64,000 bases of DNA from Luteibacter jiangsuensis (GTDB taxonomy: Bacteria; Pseudomonadota; Gammaproteobacteria; Xanthomonadales; Rhodanobacteraceae), in NCBI RefSeq assembly GCF_030812295.1, contig NZ_JAUSSK010000003.1:248001-312000 (forward strand), written 5' to 3'. This document shows positions 38,733 to 48,705 of this stretch, piece after piece. A model generated the notes under the pieces. That model was given only the letters and a program-made list of their open reading frames with translations, searched no databases and was not told the DNA's origin. Every line of letters starts with the position of its first letter. Positions within the stretch are counted from its first letter, which is position 1. A program made the position numbers and the translations under genes.

Positions 38733-38825
38733 CCGATCGGGGAAATCCAAGTGTGACTCCGGGGTTTAACCTGATGGTTCCAGGCCCCATCATCGGGGCT
38801 CCCGTTTCCGCTACCGGCTGCCCAG

Positions 38826-40265
38826 ATGGATTCCCTGATTTCCCTCGCCGAACGTCGCCTGCTCACGCCGGGCGGCCTTGCCTCGAATGACTTGGACCGG
38901 GTGTTTTCACAGCTCATGGGTCCCTCGATCGATGCCGCGGACCTGTATTTCCAGCATTCGCGCAGCGAGTCCTGGGTGCTGGAGGAAGGCATCGTGAAGG
39001 ATGGCAGCCATTCGATCGAGCAGGGCGTCGGTGTACGGGCCATATCCGGCGAGAAGACCGGCTTCTCGTACTCCGACGAAATCGTCCTGCCGCAGCTGCT
39101 GGAAGCGTCGCGCGCCGCGCGCGCCATCGCCCAAGGCGGTGCGGGCGTGGGCAAGCCGCTGGCGATCGCCACCGGTCGTGGACTGTATCCGGCGATCGAT
39201 CCGGTGGAGAGCCTGCCCAACGAAGAGAAGATCGCCCTCCTGCGCGAGGTGGACGCCTATGCGCGTTCGCGGGATCCACGGGTGAAACAGGTGGTGGTGA
39301 GTCTGGCGGCGACCATGGATACGATCCTTGTCGCCGGTTCCGACGGCACGCTCGCCGCCGACGTGCGCCCGCTGGTGCGCCTGAACGTGCAGGTGATCGC
39401 CGAACAGGGCGGGCGCCGCGAGCAGGGGCATGCGGGTGGTGGCGGCCGCTATGGGTACCGTGAGTTGATCGAGAACGGCCGGGCGCATGCGTTCGCCGCC
39501 GAAGCCGTGCGCCAGGCGCTGGTCAACCTAGAGGCCGTGGACGCCCCGGCGGGCAGCATGACCGTCGTGCTCGGTCCCGGCTGGCCGGGCATCCTCCTGC
39601 ACGAGGCCATCGGGCACGGTCTCGAAGGCGACTTCAATCGCAAGGGCAGCTCCGCCTTCGCCGGCCGCATCGGCCAGCGCGTGGCGGCCGAGGGCGTCAC
39701 CGTGGTGGACGATGGCACGCTGCCGGGCCGGCGCGGTTCGCTCAGCATCGACGACGAAGGCACGCCCACCGAGTGCACCACGCTGATCGAGAACGGCATC
39801 CTCAAGGGTTACATGCAGGACAAGCTCAACGCTCGGCTCATGGGCGTGAAGTCCACCGGTAACGGCCGTCGCGAATCGTTCGCGCAACTGCCGATGCCGC
39901 GCATGACCAATACGTACATGCTCGCAGGCAACCGCGAGCCGGAGGAAATCATCCGCTCGGTGAAGCGCGGCATCTATGCCGTGAACTTCGGTGGCGGGCA
40001 GGTGGACATCACCAATGGCAAGTTCGTCTTTTCCGCGAGCGAGGCGTACCTCATCGAGGATGGCAAGGTCACCCGTCCGGTGAAGGGCGCCACCCTGGTC
40101 GGCTCGGGCCCGGACGTGCTCACGCGCGTGTCGATGATCGGCAACGACCTGGCGCTCGACGAGGGCGTGGGCGTGTGCGGCAAGGATGGCCAGAGCGTGC
40201 CGGTCGGCGTCGGTCAGCCGACGCTGCGTGTGGATGGCATGACCGTCGGTGGCACCGCGGCCTGA
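38826..40265 (+). CDS. tldD: Metalloprotease TldD
   Basis: This 479-residue protein is the catalytic subunit of the TldD/TldE protease, which processes peptides such as microcin precursors and unfolded substrates. The zinc motif [11 protein letters not shown] (His about 259 and 263) is intact, with [17 protein letters not shown] downstream. Its partner PmbA/TldE lies at 48706, separated by the large glycosidase gene. Confidence 0.96.
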   Translation: MDSLISLAERRLLTPGGLASNDLDRVFSQLMGPSIDAADLYFQHSRSESWVLEEGIVKDGSHSIEQGVGVRAISGEKTGFSYSDEIVLPQLLEASRAARAIAQGGAGVGKPLAIATGRGLYPAIDPVESLPNEEKIALLREVDAYARSRDPRVKQVVVSLAATMDTILVAGSDGTLAADVRPLVRLNVQVIAEQGGRREQGHAGGGGRYGYRELIENGRAHAFAAEAVRQALVNLEAVDAPAGSMTVVLGPGWPGILLHEAIGHGLEGDFNRKGSSAFAGRIGQRVAAEGVTVVDDGTLPGRRGSLSIDDEGTPTECTTLIENGILKGYMQDKLNARLMGVKSTGNGRRESFAQLPMPRMTNTYMLAGNREPEEIIRSVKRGIYAVNFGGGQVDITNGKFVFSASEAYLIEDGKVTRPVKGATLVGSGPDVLTRVSMIGNDLALDEGVGVCGKDGQSVPVGVGQPTLRVDGMTVGGTAA

Positions 40266-40617
40266 CCTCGCTTCGGCTCCCCTGCCTCGAGGCTAAAAAG
40301 CCGTCTTGTCCAAACCTATCCACTTGCGCTAAACCGGACGCGTGTCACGGAACGCGAGCGTATGGTGGACGTTTTCGGGGCGGTACCCCTAATTGGTATT
40401 GTGACTGTCATTACGCAGGCGGATGATCCGCGCAGACAGCGTATGGATGGCTAAACCCGGTAGAGCTGCAGGGGCTCGCAGAGACCGGCATCAGGGTTGA
40501 CAGTCCACTCACCGCAGAACGACACAGGCAGCCGGCGATTCATTCGCCGGCTCATGGCGTCGTGCGCGCCGAGCATCGCGCTGTTCCCACGCGGCACAAA
40601 CAGGGGACTCCGATCCA
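40266..40617. other. Intergenic region upstream of the giant glycosidase
   Basis: This 352-bp stretch holds no supported gene. It contains GGGGCGGTACCCC at 40377-40389, a short palindrome followed by the AT-richer TAATTGGTATTGTGA, and a 9-bp stem hairpin at 40530-40552 (AGCCGGCGA/TCGCCGGCT) without a T-tract. TTGACA at 40497-40502 could be a -35, but no convincing -10 follows. AGGGGA lies about ten bases before the downstream ATG. Confidence 0.5.
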
Positions 40618-43600
40618 ATGAAACGACCATCCGCATCACCCGGCAGTACGCAAAGGCGAGCGAGGCTATGCGCCTTGCTCGCCTTCGCGTTCGTCGGCGT
40701 TACCGCGACGGCCCAGGCCGTCACGCTCGCGCCGTCGGATCGCCAGGACATCAACCTCGGCGCACGGCCCTGGAAGTACACCAAGCAGGCCGTCGTCAAT
40801 CCGAACGATCCGGTGGTGTACGCACCGGTGCCCAATGGCGACGACGGTGCCAATCCGGCCTTCAACGACAGCGGCTGGCTGACCGTCGGTATCCCGCACG
40901 CCGCCAACGACTTCACCACCTTCATCAACCAGGAGTCCGGTGGCGGCCAGGGCAGCCTCGATGGCGAGACCAGCTGGTATCGCGTCAAGCTGACCGACTC
41001 GGCGAAGTTCGCCGGTAAAAAGGTGATGGTCGAGTTCGAGGGGGCGCACACGGGCGACCGTGTCTACCTCAACGGGCAGTTCATCCACGGCACCGGTGTG
41101 CTCAACCAGGCGGGCCAGCCGGACGAGAACGCCACCCACGTCATCGGCTTCCTGCCGCATATCGTGGATCTGACGCCGCTCATGAAGTTCGACGGCACCG
41201 ACGTGCTGGCGGTCAAGGTCAGCCGAAGCGGCGGCGGCTTCTTCGAGGACCCGGGATTCTCCGGCTCGTTCCGTTTCGGCCAGGCCGAAGCCGGCCTGTT
41301 CCGTCCGGTAAAACTGCACGTGACCAACTTCGTGCACATTCCGGAAAACGTGTACGCGGGACAGAACACATGGGGCACGTACGTCGGCACGCAAAGCATC
41401 GCCGCAGACCACAGCACCGCCACCGTCCGCGTACAGACCAACGTCGTGAACGAGACGAAGGACCCGAAGTCGGTCATCCTGACCACGCAGATCGTCGACG
41501 CCCAGGGTAACCTCGTCGCGACGGACCAGCAGCAGAAGACGCTCGCTCCGAATTTCGTACCGAATGACCAGACGCCGGTCTTCGACGAGACGCTGACGGT
41601 TCCGCATCCGACGCTCTGGTATCCGAACAACAGCCTGGACGGCAAGCCGTACCTCTACAAGGTATTGCACACGGTCAGTATCGACGGTGTCGTGGTGGAT
41701 GCGAAGCAGAGCACGCTCGGTATCCGCACCATCACGTGGGACAAGGATTTCCCCTACGTCAACGGCAAGAAGCAGTACATGTGGGGTGGCTCGGGCCGCT
41801 ACGATTACCCGGCGCTCGGTTCCTCGGTGCCCGAGGAACAGCAATGGCGCGATCTGCAGCAGCTTGCCGCCGGTGGTGGCAATCTCTGGCGTCCGGGCCA
41901 CTCGCCCTCCAGCCCCGAATTCGTCGAGGCGGCCGATGCGCTGGGCGTGTTCATCGTGCAGCCCAGCGGCGACGGCGAGAACGGTTTCGCCAATCCCTGT
42001 GCCGCCGGCGACAAGGCCTGCAACGACATGTGGACGATCAAGCGGGAGGTCCATCGCGACATCGTGATCCGCGATCGCAGTCACCCGTCGATCCTGGCCT
42101 GGGAACACGACAATGGCGCGATGTTCACGCCGTTCGCGGTGGAACTGCGTGCTCTCGCGCGTTCGTGGGACACCATCGCCCCTCGCGCCGCCGCCGACCG
42201 CACGCCCGATGCCGCCAATGGCGACATCCTCAGCTGTTCGAAGGCAGGATGTGAGACCTACCTGCACTCCACCGAATTCCCGAACAAGCCCGCATGGGGC
42301 GCGGAATACTGGGGGCCGGGTACGCTGCGCCACTCGTACGACCACGAGCTGGCCTTCGCCTTGAACTACCTTGTGCCGTACTCGCAGGCGCGCAAGGTCG
42401 GCACGTTCGGCATGGCGCAGTGGTACATGTCCGATACCCCGGGCGAAGTCATCGAGATGGTGGAAGGCCTCGAGGACGATACCCATTGGGTATACCAGCG
42501 CGACGCGAACGGCAACATCATGAACCACCCGGACGGAAACCCCATCAAGGCGTTCCGTCACAACGTCCGCGGCAACAACGCGTCGATGACCGATGCGAAC
42601 CGTTTCCCGCGCATGCTGTACTACATCTACGAATCGGTCTGGGTTCCTTACGAACTCCGTCCGGTCGTCAAGCTGGCGCACCACTGGAATCGCGCAGGCG
42701 ATATCCAGGTCAACGCGTTCAGTAACTGCCCGAAGGTTCGCCTGTTGATCAACGGCGTGCCACAGGGCCTCGACCAGACGCCGAATACCTGGGATACGAT
42801 CGACGATGCGTCCTATAACGCCGAGAACGGCGCGACGGACGAACTGACGGGCAAGATCGTCGGTTCCGACAAGGCGCAGATGACCACGAAGTTGCCGGGC
42901 CAGGTCCACTGGAACGTCACGTGGCAGCAAGGCAACGCGACGGCACAGTGCATCGACGCGCTGGGTAACGTGCGGACCGACGACAGCGGCAACCCGGTGG
43001 CCGATACGGTGACGACCGCGGGCAAGGCCGACCATATCGAACTCGATGTCGTGCCGGCGGTGGTGAGGCCGGACGGCACCCGTTTCCAGGTGACCGCGAA
43101 CGGTTCGGACGCCGCCTTCATCGTCGCCAAGGTGGTCGATGCCAACGGCGTCGTCGTGCCGGACGCGTCGCAGAAGGTGACCTTCGACGTGGCATCGGGT
43201 GCCGACATCGTCACCTACCAGGGTGGCACGCAGCAATATGTCGACTACGGCGCCGGTCTTCAGCCGGGCGAGCAGCCGGCCAACCCGGGCGTTTATGTTC
43301 CGGAGCCGTTGCACAGCTACCATTCCCCGGGCTCGCATGAACTGCAGTTCGAAGGCGGCCTGCAGAAGATCGCGTTGCGCTCGAAGTTCGCGGCCGGCCA
43401 GGTCACGGTGACCGCCTCGGCACCGGGTCTCCTGACGGGCTCCGCGACGTTCAACATCGTCGACGTGCCTGCCGCGCCGACCGTCTCCGGTCCGCCCGCC
43501 ATCATCGCGCAGCCGATCGGCCAGCAGATCACCGTCGGTGACGTCGGCCGCTTCTCCGTGACGGCCTCGGGCGCTCCGCCGCTGACCTTCACCTGGAAGA

Positions 43601-46600
43601 AGAATGGCGTGGAGATCCCGGGTGCGACGGGTGCGAGCTATACCACCCCCGCAACGACGCTGGCGGACGACGGTTCCACGTATTCGGTCGTCGTCCATGG
43701 CCAGGGGCCGGACCAGGAATCGGCACCGGCCACGTTGAAGGTATTCCCCTTCAGCCAGGTCGTGATTTCGGCCCAGCCGCAGCCGCAAAACGTGGACGAG
43801 GGCCAGAGCGCCCACTTCCAGGTCACGGCATCGGGATCGCCGACGCTGACCTACCAGTGGATGAAGAACAACGTCGTCATTCCTGGGGCCACGAACCCCG
43901 GCTACGACACGCCGACACTGGGCGTGGCCGACAACAACGTCGGTTACTCCGTGGTTGTCAGCAACTTCGGCAGCTCCGCGCCGTCGATCACCGCACCGCT
44001 CACCGTGAATGCGGCGCGCCCGCCGGTGATCACCGGAACGATGGCCGACGTTCGCGCGAATCCCGGGCAGCCGGCCATCTTCGATGCATCCACGCTGGTG
44101 GCCGGCACCTCGCCGTTCCACTACAAGTGGTCGCACGACGGTACGCCGGTCGGCGACGACCTGCCGACGCTGACGATTCCGTCGGTGCAGCCGGGCGACG
44201 TTGGCACGTATACCGTTTCCGTCACCAACATCACCGGCGCGTCGGCGACCGTATCCGCCAAGCTCACCCTTGCTCCGCCGGGTGCGAACCTGGCACGTGA
44301 AAAGGCGACGCTCGCGTCGGAAGTGGAAAATCCGCAGGGTACCGCGGCGTGGCAGGCCGTCGACGGCGACGAGACCACCCGCTGGGGTTCGAAGATCGGT
44401 GACGACAAGGCGTTCATCACGGTCGATCTCGGTGCTTCGCGCACGTTCAACCGTGTGGTGCTCAAGTGGGAGAACGCGCACGCCACATCGTACGAGATCC
44501 AGTACTCGGATGATCCGGACACCGGTTTCGACACCCATGTCGCGTACCACACCGACACGAGCATCGGCGGCACCGAGGATGTCACCTTCGACAAGCCCGT
44601 CACGGGACGCTATGTCCGCATGCAGGGCCTCGTCCGTGCGACTGACTACGGCTACTCGTTGTACGAGTTCGAGGTGTACAACTCGCCCACCTGCTGCAAC
44701 CTGACCGACCGTTACACGACGACGGCCGGTTCCAACCTCGTGACCGACACCCTGAGTGGCCTGCAGTGGGACCGCATCCAGCGCGGCTTCCCCGACCAGG
44801 GTGCGCAGTTCACGCAGTCCGTGGCGATCTCGACCTGTACAGCGGCCAGCATGCGCCTGCCGACGGTCGCCGAAGCGCTGGCCATCAGCGGCCAGAACTA
44901 CTCGACGGCGGCGTTCCCCGGTGCCTGGACCACCTGGACGGAAGGCAAGGATCCGAACGATTCGACGTTCGCCTTCCAGGTGAACTCGACCGGCGATGTC
45001 CATCGCGAAGTGGCGGAGAACAATCCGGGCCACGTGCTGTGCGTGAAGGGAGCCAAGGCGGTCGCTCCGGTGATCACCGGCCAGCCGGCCGACCAGAAAG
45101 CGGGCGTCGGCCGCTCGGCGCATTTCGCGGTGACCGCGTCGGGCGTGGGTCCGTTGACATACGACTGGTACACCGTGACCAAGGACGCCAACGACCAGGA
45201 TGTCCTGTCCCTGCTCTCGAGCACGGCTGATGGTACGTACGCGACGCGAGCCCTCACGGCGGCGCAGAACGGCAGCGTCCTGCGTGTGAACGTGGTCAGC
45301 GCCCAGGGGATCACGACGGCAAGCGACGATGTGACGCTTACCGTCGACAACTCCACCGACGGCTTCAACCCGCCTGCGTGGGCTGGTCCGGCCCCGCAGC
45401 AACCCCAGCAACCGGGTGATGGTGGTGGCAGCAACCCGCCAAGCCCGGGTACGCCGGGTGACGGCAAGGGTGGCGTGAACATCGCCCTCGGCGCCACCGC
45501 TTCGTCGCACGTCGATCCCGAGCGCGGCGACCTGGATGCGTCCAAGGCGGTCGATGGCGACTTCACGACCCGCTGGAGCTCGGCACCGGGCGTCGACCCG
45601 ACCGACCTGGTACTGAACTTCGGCACCCCGAAGACCTTCGACCACGTGATCCTGCGCTGGGAGAACGCCTATTCGAGCTCGTACACGCTCGACACGTCCA
45701 ATGACGGCCAGACCTGGACCCCCGTGTTCAAGGACCCGATCGTCGGCAAGGGTGGCGTGGATACGCAGACGTTCGCGGCGGTGACCGCCCAATACGTGCG
45801 CATCAACAGCACGGCGCGCGCCACCGGGTACGGCAACTCGCTGTTCGAGTTCGAGGTCTACCAAGCCGCCGCCACGTCGCAGCCGCAACAACCGGTGAGC
45901 GACCAGCCGCAGCAGACCCAGCCGCAACAGCCCGACGTGGGCGTTCCCGCCACGGGCAATCTCGCCCTGAAGAAAACGGTGCTCGCGTCCGACAGCGAGA
46001 ACGCGGTCGCCTTCAAGCCCGAGAACGTCAATGACGGCGATGCCGGGACACGTTGGTCTTCGGGTTTCACCGACGACCAATGGATCCAGGTCGACCTCGG
46101 TTCGGTGCAGGTGATCGGCAAGGTGGTGCTGTCGTGGGAGAACGCGCATGCGCTCGCCTACCGCATCGACACCTCGATCGATGGCAAGACCTGGACGCCG
46201 GCGTACGACAACGAGAACAGCCAGGGTGGCGTGGAAACCGTTGCCTTCCCGGCCAGATCGGCCCAGTACGTGCGCATGACGGGCCTCAAGCGTTCGAGCC
46301 CCTATGGGTACTCGCTGTGGGAAATGGGCGTCTATGCCGCCGATGGCGGTGGCGACACCGGCACCCCGCCGGAAAACCCGCAGGCCAACGATCCGTCGCA
46401 GGGCTTCAACTACGAGACGTACCCGGGCTTCATCGGCACGCAGCTGCGCAACACGACCAACGGCAAGTACCGCGACGACCAGATCTACGTCGCCGTTATC
46501 GGCCGCGATCCGACATCGCAGGTGTTCTCGTGGGTCAAGCCGGACGGCACGCTGACCGCCGCCGCGGTGGAAGACAACGATGGCCCCGGGCATCTGACCA

Positions 46601-47559
46601 AGAACGGCCAGAACTACCCGAACTACTTCTTCACCCTTGCGCAGGCGAAGTTGCTCAAGCTGCCGAAGATGGATTCGGGCCGGATCTTCGTGTCGGTCGG
46701 CGAGCCGATGTACATCAAGATCCTCAAGGCGGCCGATGGATCGATCGGTTTCGCCGGTCCGAACCCGCTCAACGGCACCGATCCGAACATCGGCGTGTAC
46801 TACGACTGGTATGAGTTCACCTGGAACGACAACGCCATCTTCATCAACACGACGCAGGTCGACCAGTTCTCGATCCCGTTGTCGCTCGATGTGTATGGCG
46901 GGGACAAGACGAGGCACGAGTCGTCGGGCATCACCCAGACGCGCGCGCAGATCTTCGCCCAGTACAACCAGGAGGTCCCCGCTGAGTTCCAGTTGACCGA
47001 TGCCGACCCGATCCGCATCCTCGCACCGGGCAAGGCGGCGTTCGATGCCGGGCAGCCGCAGGGGCATTACTTCGACGACTACATCGACCAGTCGTGGACG
47101 TACTACCAGAACCATGTGCTGCAGATGACGATCGGCAACAAGCAGTTCGAAGGTACCGTGATCGACGGCGTGTTGACCTTCACCCACACCAATTGGGCCG
47201 ACACGCACGAACAGGACGAGCCGGAAGGCATGCTGTTCAAGGTGGCCAAGCCCAACACGCAGGACGTACTCGAAGGCAAGGGCGCGCTGGCCCGGTCGAA
47301 CGATCCCTGGGGTGTGGAAGGCCAGCTCGAAGCGCAGATCTGCGCCGCGTTCAACCGTCACGTGATGGAAGACACGACGCTGTGGAAGGATTCCGGCTCG
47401 TTCTACCAGCAGTCACCGGCGAATTACTATTCGCGCTTCTGGCACCTGCACGGCGTGAATGGCAAGGCCTACGGTTTCGCCTACGACGATGTTTCCGACC
47501 AGAGCTCGACGCTGATCGAGACCCAGCCGGAGCATCTCGAACTCGGGATCGGCTTCTAA
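40618..47559 (+). CDS. Giant secreted GH2-like / F5-8C / GH64 beta-1,3-glucanase
   Basis: This 2313-residue protein has a signal peptide (1-34, ending TAQA). Residues about 40-800 are GH2-like: sugar-binding beta domain, immunoglobulin-like domain and barrel with GNLWRPGHSPSS, WEHDNG (about 495-500) and WGAEYWGPG (about 560-568). Three Ig-like domains (about 955-1222), a discoidin/F5-8C domain (1223-1358), an Lcl_C/DUF1566-like domain with paired Cys (1359-1480), a fourth Ig-like domain (1482-1578), Q/P-rich linkers, and two more discoidin domains (1620-1753 and 1779-1912) follow. The C-terminal 385 residues (FINTTQVDQFSIPL, FFDDYID-like YFDDYID, GKAYGFAYDDVSDQSS) match GH64 beta-1,3-glucanases. 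The likely substrate is fungal or algal glucan, which is inference. Confidence 0.88.
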   Translation: MKRPSASPGSTQRRARLCALLAFAFVGVTATAQAVTLAPSDRQDINLGARPWKYTKQAVVNPNDPVVYAPVPNGDDGANPAFNDSGWLTVGIPHAANDFTTFINQESGGGQGSLDGETSWYRVKLTDSAKFAGKKVMVEFEGAHTGDRVYLNGQFIHGTGVLNQAGQPDENATHVIGFLPHIVDLTPLMKFDGTDVLAVKVSRSGGGFFEDPGFSGSFRFGQAEAGLFRPVKLHVTNFVHIPENVYAGQNTWGTYVGTQSIAADHSTATVRVQTNVVNETKDPKSVILTTQIVDAQGNLVATDQQQKTLAPNFVPNDQTPVFDETLTVPHPTLWYPNNSLDGKPYLYKVLHTVSIDGVVVDAKQSTLGIRTITWDKDFPYVNGKKQYMWGGSGRYDYPALGSSVPEEQQWRDLQQLAAGGGNLWRPGHSPSSPEFVEAADALGVFIVQPSGDGENGFANPCAAGDKACNDMWTIKREVHRDIVIRDRSHPSILAWEHDNGAMFTPFAVELRALARSWDTIAPRAAADRTPDAANGDILSCSKAGCETYLHSTEFPNKPAWGAEYWGPGTLRHSYDHELAFALNYLVPYSQARKVGTFGMAQWYMSDTPGEVIEMVEGLEDDTHWVYQRDANGNIMNHPDGNPIKAFRHNVRGNNASMTDANRFPRMLYYIYESVWVPYELRPVVKLAHHWNRAGDIQVNAFSNCPKVRLLINGVPQGLDQTPNTWDTIDDASYNAENGATDELTGKIVGSDKAQMTTKLPGQVHWNVTWQQGNATAQCIDALGNVRTDDSGNPVADTVTTAGKADHIELDVVPAVVRPDGTRFQVTANGSDAAFIVAKVVDANGVVVPDASQKVTFDVASGADIVTYQGGTQQYVDYGAGLQPGEQPANPGVYVPEPLHSYHSPGSHELQFEGGLQKIALRSKFAAGQVTVTASAPGLLTGSATFNIVDVPAAPTVSGPPAIIAQPIGQQITVGDVGRFSVTASGAPPLTFTWKKNGVEIPGATGASYTTPATTLADDGSTYSVVVHGQGPDQESAPATLKVFPFSQVVISAQPQPQNVDEGQSAHFQVTASGSPTLTYQWMKNNVVIPGATNPGYDTPTLGVADNNVGYSVVVSNFGSSAPSITAPLTVNAARPPVITGTMADVRANPGQPAIFDASTLVAGTSPFHYKWSHDGTPVGDDLPTLTIPSVQPGDVGTYTVSVTNITGASATVSAKLTLAPPGANLAREKATLASEVENPQGTAAWQAVDGDETTRWGSKIGDDKAFITVDLGASRTFNRVVLKWENAHATSYEIQYSDDPDTGFDTHVAYHTDTSIGGTEDVTFDKPVTGRYVRMQGLVRATDYGYSLYEFEVYNSPTCCNLTDRYTTTAGSNLVTDTLSGLQWDRIQRGFPDQGAQFTQSVAISTCTAASMRLPTVAEALAISGQNYSTAAFPGAWTTWTEGKDPNDSTFAFQVNSTGDVHREVAENNPGHVLCVKGAKAVAPVITGQPADQKAGVGRSAHFAVTASGVGPLTYDWYTVTKDANDQDVLSLLSSTADGTYATRALTAAQNGSVLRVNVVSAQGITTASDDVTLTVDNSTDGFNPPAWAGPAPQQPQQPGDGGGSNPPSPGTPGDGKGGVNIALGATASSHVDPERGDLDASKAVDGDFTTRWSSAPGVDPTDLVLNFGTPKTFDHVILRWENAYSSSYTLDTSNDGQTWTPVFKDPIVGKGGVDTQTFAAVTAQYVRINSTARATGYGNSLFEFEVYQAAATSQPQQPVSDQPQQTQPQQPDVGVPATGNLALKKTVLASDSENAVAFKPENVNDGDAGTRWSSGFTDDQWIQVDLGSVQVIGKVVLSWENAHALAYRIDTSIDGKTWTPAYDNENSQGGVETVAFPARSAQYVRMTGLKRSSPYGYSLWEMGVYAADGGGDTGTPPENPQANDPSQGFNYETYPGFIGTQLRNTTNGKYRDDQIYVAVIGRDPTSQVFSWVKPDGTLTAAAVEDNDGPGHLTKNGQNYPNYFFTLAQAKLLKLPKMDSGRIFVSVGEPMYIKILKAADGSIGFAGPNPLNGTDPNIGVYYDWYEFTWNDNAIFINTTQVDQFSIPLSLDVYGGDKTRHESSGITQTRAQIFAQYNQEVPAEFQLTDADPIRILAPGKAAFDAGQPQGHYFDDYIDQSWTYYQNHVLQMTIGNKQFEGTVIDGVLTFTHTNWADTHEQDEPEGMLFKVAKPNTQDVLEGKGALARSNDPWGVEGQLEAQICAAFNRHVMEDTTLWKDSGSFYQQSPANYYSRFWHLHGVNGKAYGFAYDDVSDQSSTLIETQPEHLELGIGF

Positions 47560-47592
47560 GCGATAGCCGGTAAAACCGGTAGTAAAAGAAAA

Positions 47593-47622
47593 GGGCGGTG
47601 GATTTCTCCACCGCCCTTTTTA
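47593..47622 (+). terminator. Rho-independent terminator
   Basis: A 10-bp GC-rich stem (GGGCGGTGGA / TCCACCGCCC) with loop TTTC is followed by a run of five T. It ends transcription of the giant glycosidase gene, 33 bases after its stop. Confidence 0.92.
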
Positions 47623-47685
47623 TTCGGCGCGACCGTCGTCGCAGTCGCTTGGATGTAGTCGCCTTCCCTTGGATAAGGCATGCTC

Positions 47686-47770
47686 TGGTGGGAGCCGACC
47701 TTGTCGGCGATCCCGCGGCAGCGGGCCAGGTCGAGGCAAGCACCTATCGCCGACAAGCTCGGCTCCCACC
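47686..47770. repeat. REP-like palindromic intergenic element
   Basis: The ends GGTGGGAGCCGACCTTGTCG and CGACAAGCTCGGCTCCCACC are inverted, with a GATCCCGCGGCAGCGGG centre that forms its own small stem. Measured from the first GG at 47687 it is 84 bases long, the same as the copy at 62538-62621. It lies between two converging genes. Confidence 0.82.
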
Positions 47771-47800
47771 CGGGGTGGCTCCACCGCGCGGGGATCTTCC

Positions 47801-48343
47801 TCATTCCCCTGGCGAGGATGCTTCCAGCTCTTTCAATATCCGGTACAGCTCACGGAACGCGTGCAGCGGCTTGTTCGCCTCGCGTTCGGCCTTGGCCTGG
47901 CGAACCAGCGAGCGCAGGTGCTGTCGGTCGAGGTCCGGGTACTGGTCGAACAGTTCGCCGAGGGCGACGTCACCACCTTCCATCAGGCGTTCGCGCCGTG
48001 CCTCGAGACGATGCATGTGCGCGGCTTCCTGACGCTGGCGGTCGCGATCCTCGCCCAGCGCGGCGCGCGCATCCGCGAATGCCTCATCGCCATGCCGGCG
48101 CATCTGCTTGGCGAGGAAGGCCAGCTGGCGCTTGCGTGCGATATGCGCGGTGATCTTCCGCGTCCGGCCGATCTCGTCGACGATGTCGTCCGGCAAGTTC
48201 AGTTTCGGAATGCGGCTCGGCGGCAACTCCATGAGCTGGCCGGCCAGCTTCAGGATGTCGAGGGCATTGCGGCGCTTCTCGCTGCGGCTCGGACCGAAGT
48301 CCTCTTCGTCTCCGTCGCGCGGGCGGTCGTCGACAGGCTTCAT
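47801..48343 (-). CDS. darP: Ribosome-associated protein DarP (YjgA, DUF615)
   Basis: This 180-residue protein matches YjgA/DarP, which acts in late assembly of the 50S subunit. Typical sequences are SRSEKRRNALDILKLAGQLMEL and KITAHIARKRQLAFLAKQMR. An acidic N-terminus precedes the basic helical body. The ATG at 48343 overlaps the upstream DUF1653 gene by four bases. In E. coli the homologue is adjacent to pmbA, as here. Confidence 0.93.
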   Translation of the reverse strand: MKPVDDRPRDGDEEDFGPSRSEKRRNALDILKLAGQLMELPPSRIPKLNLPDDIVDEIGRTRKITAHIARKRQLAFLAKQMRRHGDEAFADARAALGEDRDRQRQEAAHMHRLEARRERLMEGGDVALGELFDQYPDLDRQHLRSLVRQAKAEREANKPLHAFRELYRILKELEASSPGE

Positions 48344-48585
48344 GGCTGGGCATCCGTGATGGGCTCGAAATCCGCTTCGCGTTCGAACGTGAAACGGGGG
48401 AAGGTCTTGCCGTCGCGTTCCACCGTCTCGGCGAACATCGCGGCGGGACGCACCCACAAGCGGTGCTGGTCGTAGAGGTCCTGGTAGAGCACCATTTCCT
48501 CCATCGACTCGCTGTGCAGGGCGGTACCCAGCACCCGGTAGGGCATGCCCTTGAAGTGGCGGTAGTAGCCGACACGGACGCTCAT
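48340..48585 (-). CDS. DUF1653 family protein
   Basis: This 81-residue protein has the DUF1653 pattern: GYYRHFKGMPYRVLG near the start, then MVLYQDLYD and LWVRPAAMF. The function is unknown; the fold may be SH3-like. It is co-transcribed with darP (ATGA overlap) and divergent from pmbA. Confidence 0.85.
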   Translation of the reverse strand: MSVRVGYYRHFKGMPYRVLGTALHSESMEEMVLYQDLYDQHRLWVRPAAMFAETVERDGKTFPRFTFEREADFEPITDAQP

Positions 48586-48705
48586 ACGGTATTTCCATGG
48601 CACCATGCGCGGTGCGTTGCTTTTGATCGGGTGACGCGACCCCATGTGTATCGGGTCGGCCGCGTGCGGCCTGCCATTCTAACCGCCAGCCCCCGGGATG
48701 CCCAC

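Noticed and set aside
43480-46350. Possible CRISPR or tandem DNA repeat in the glycosidase gene
   Set aside because: The repetition is at protein-domain level (Ig-like and discoidin), without short direct DNA repeats and spacers.
40666-47361. A 2231-codon open frame antisense to the giant glycosidase gene
   Set aside because: It is a by-product of high G+C third positions; the plus strand has a signal peptide and clear domains, the minus strand has none.
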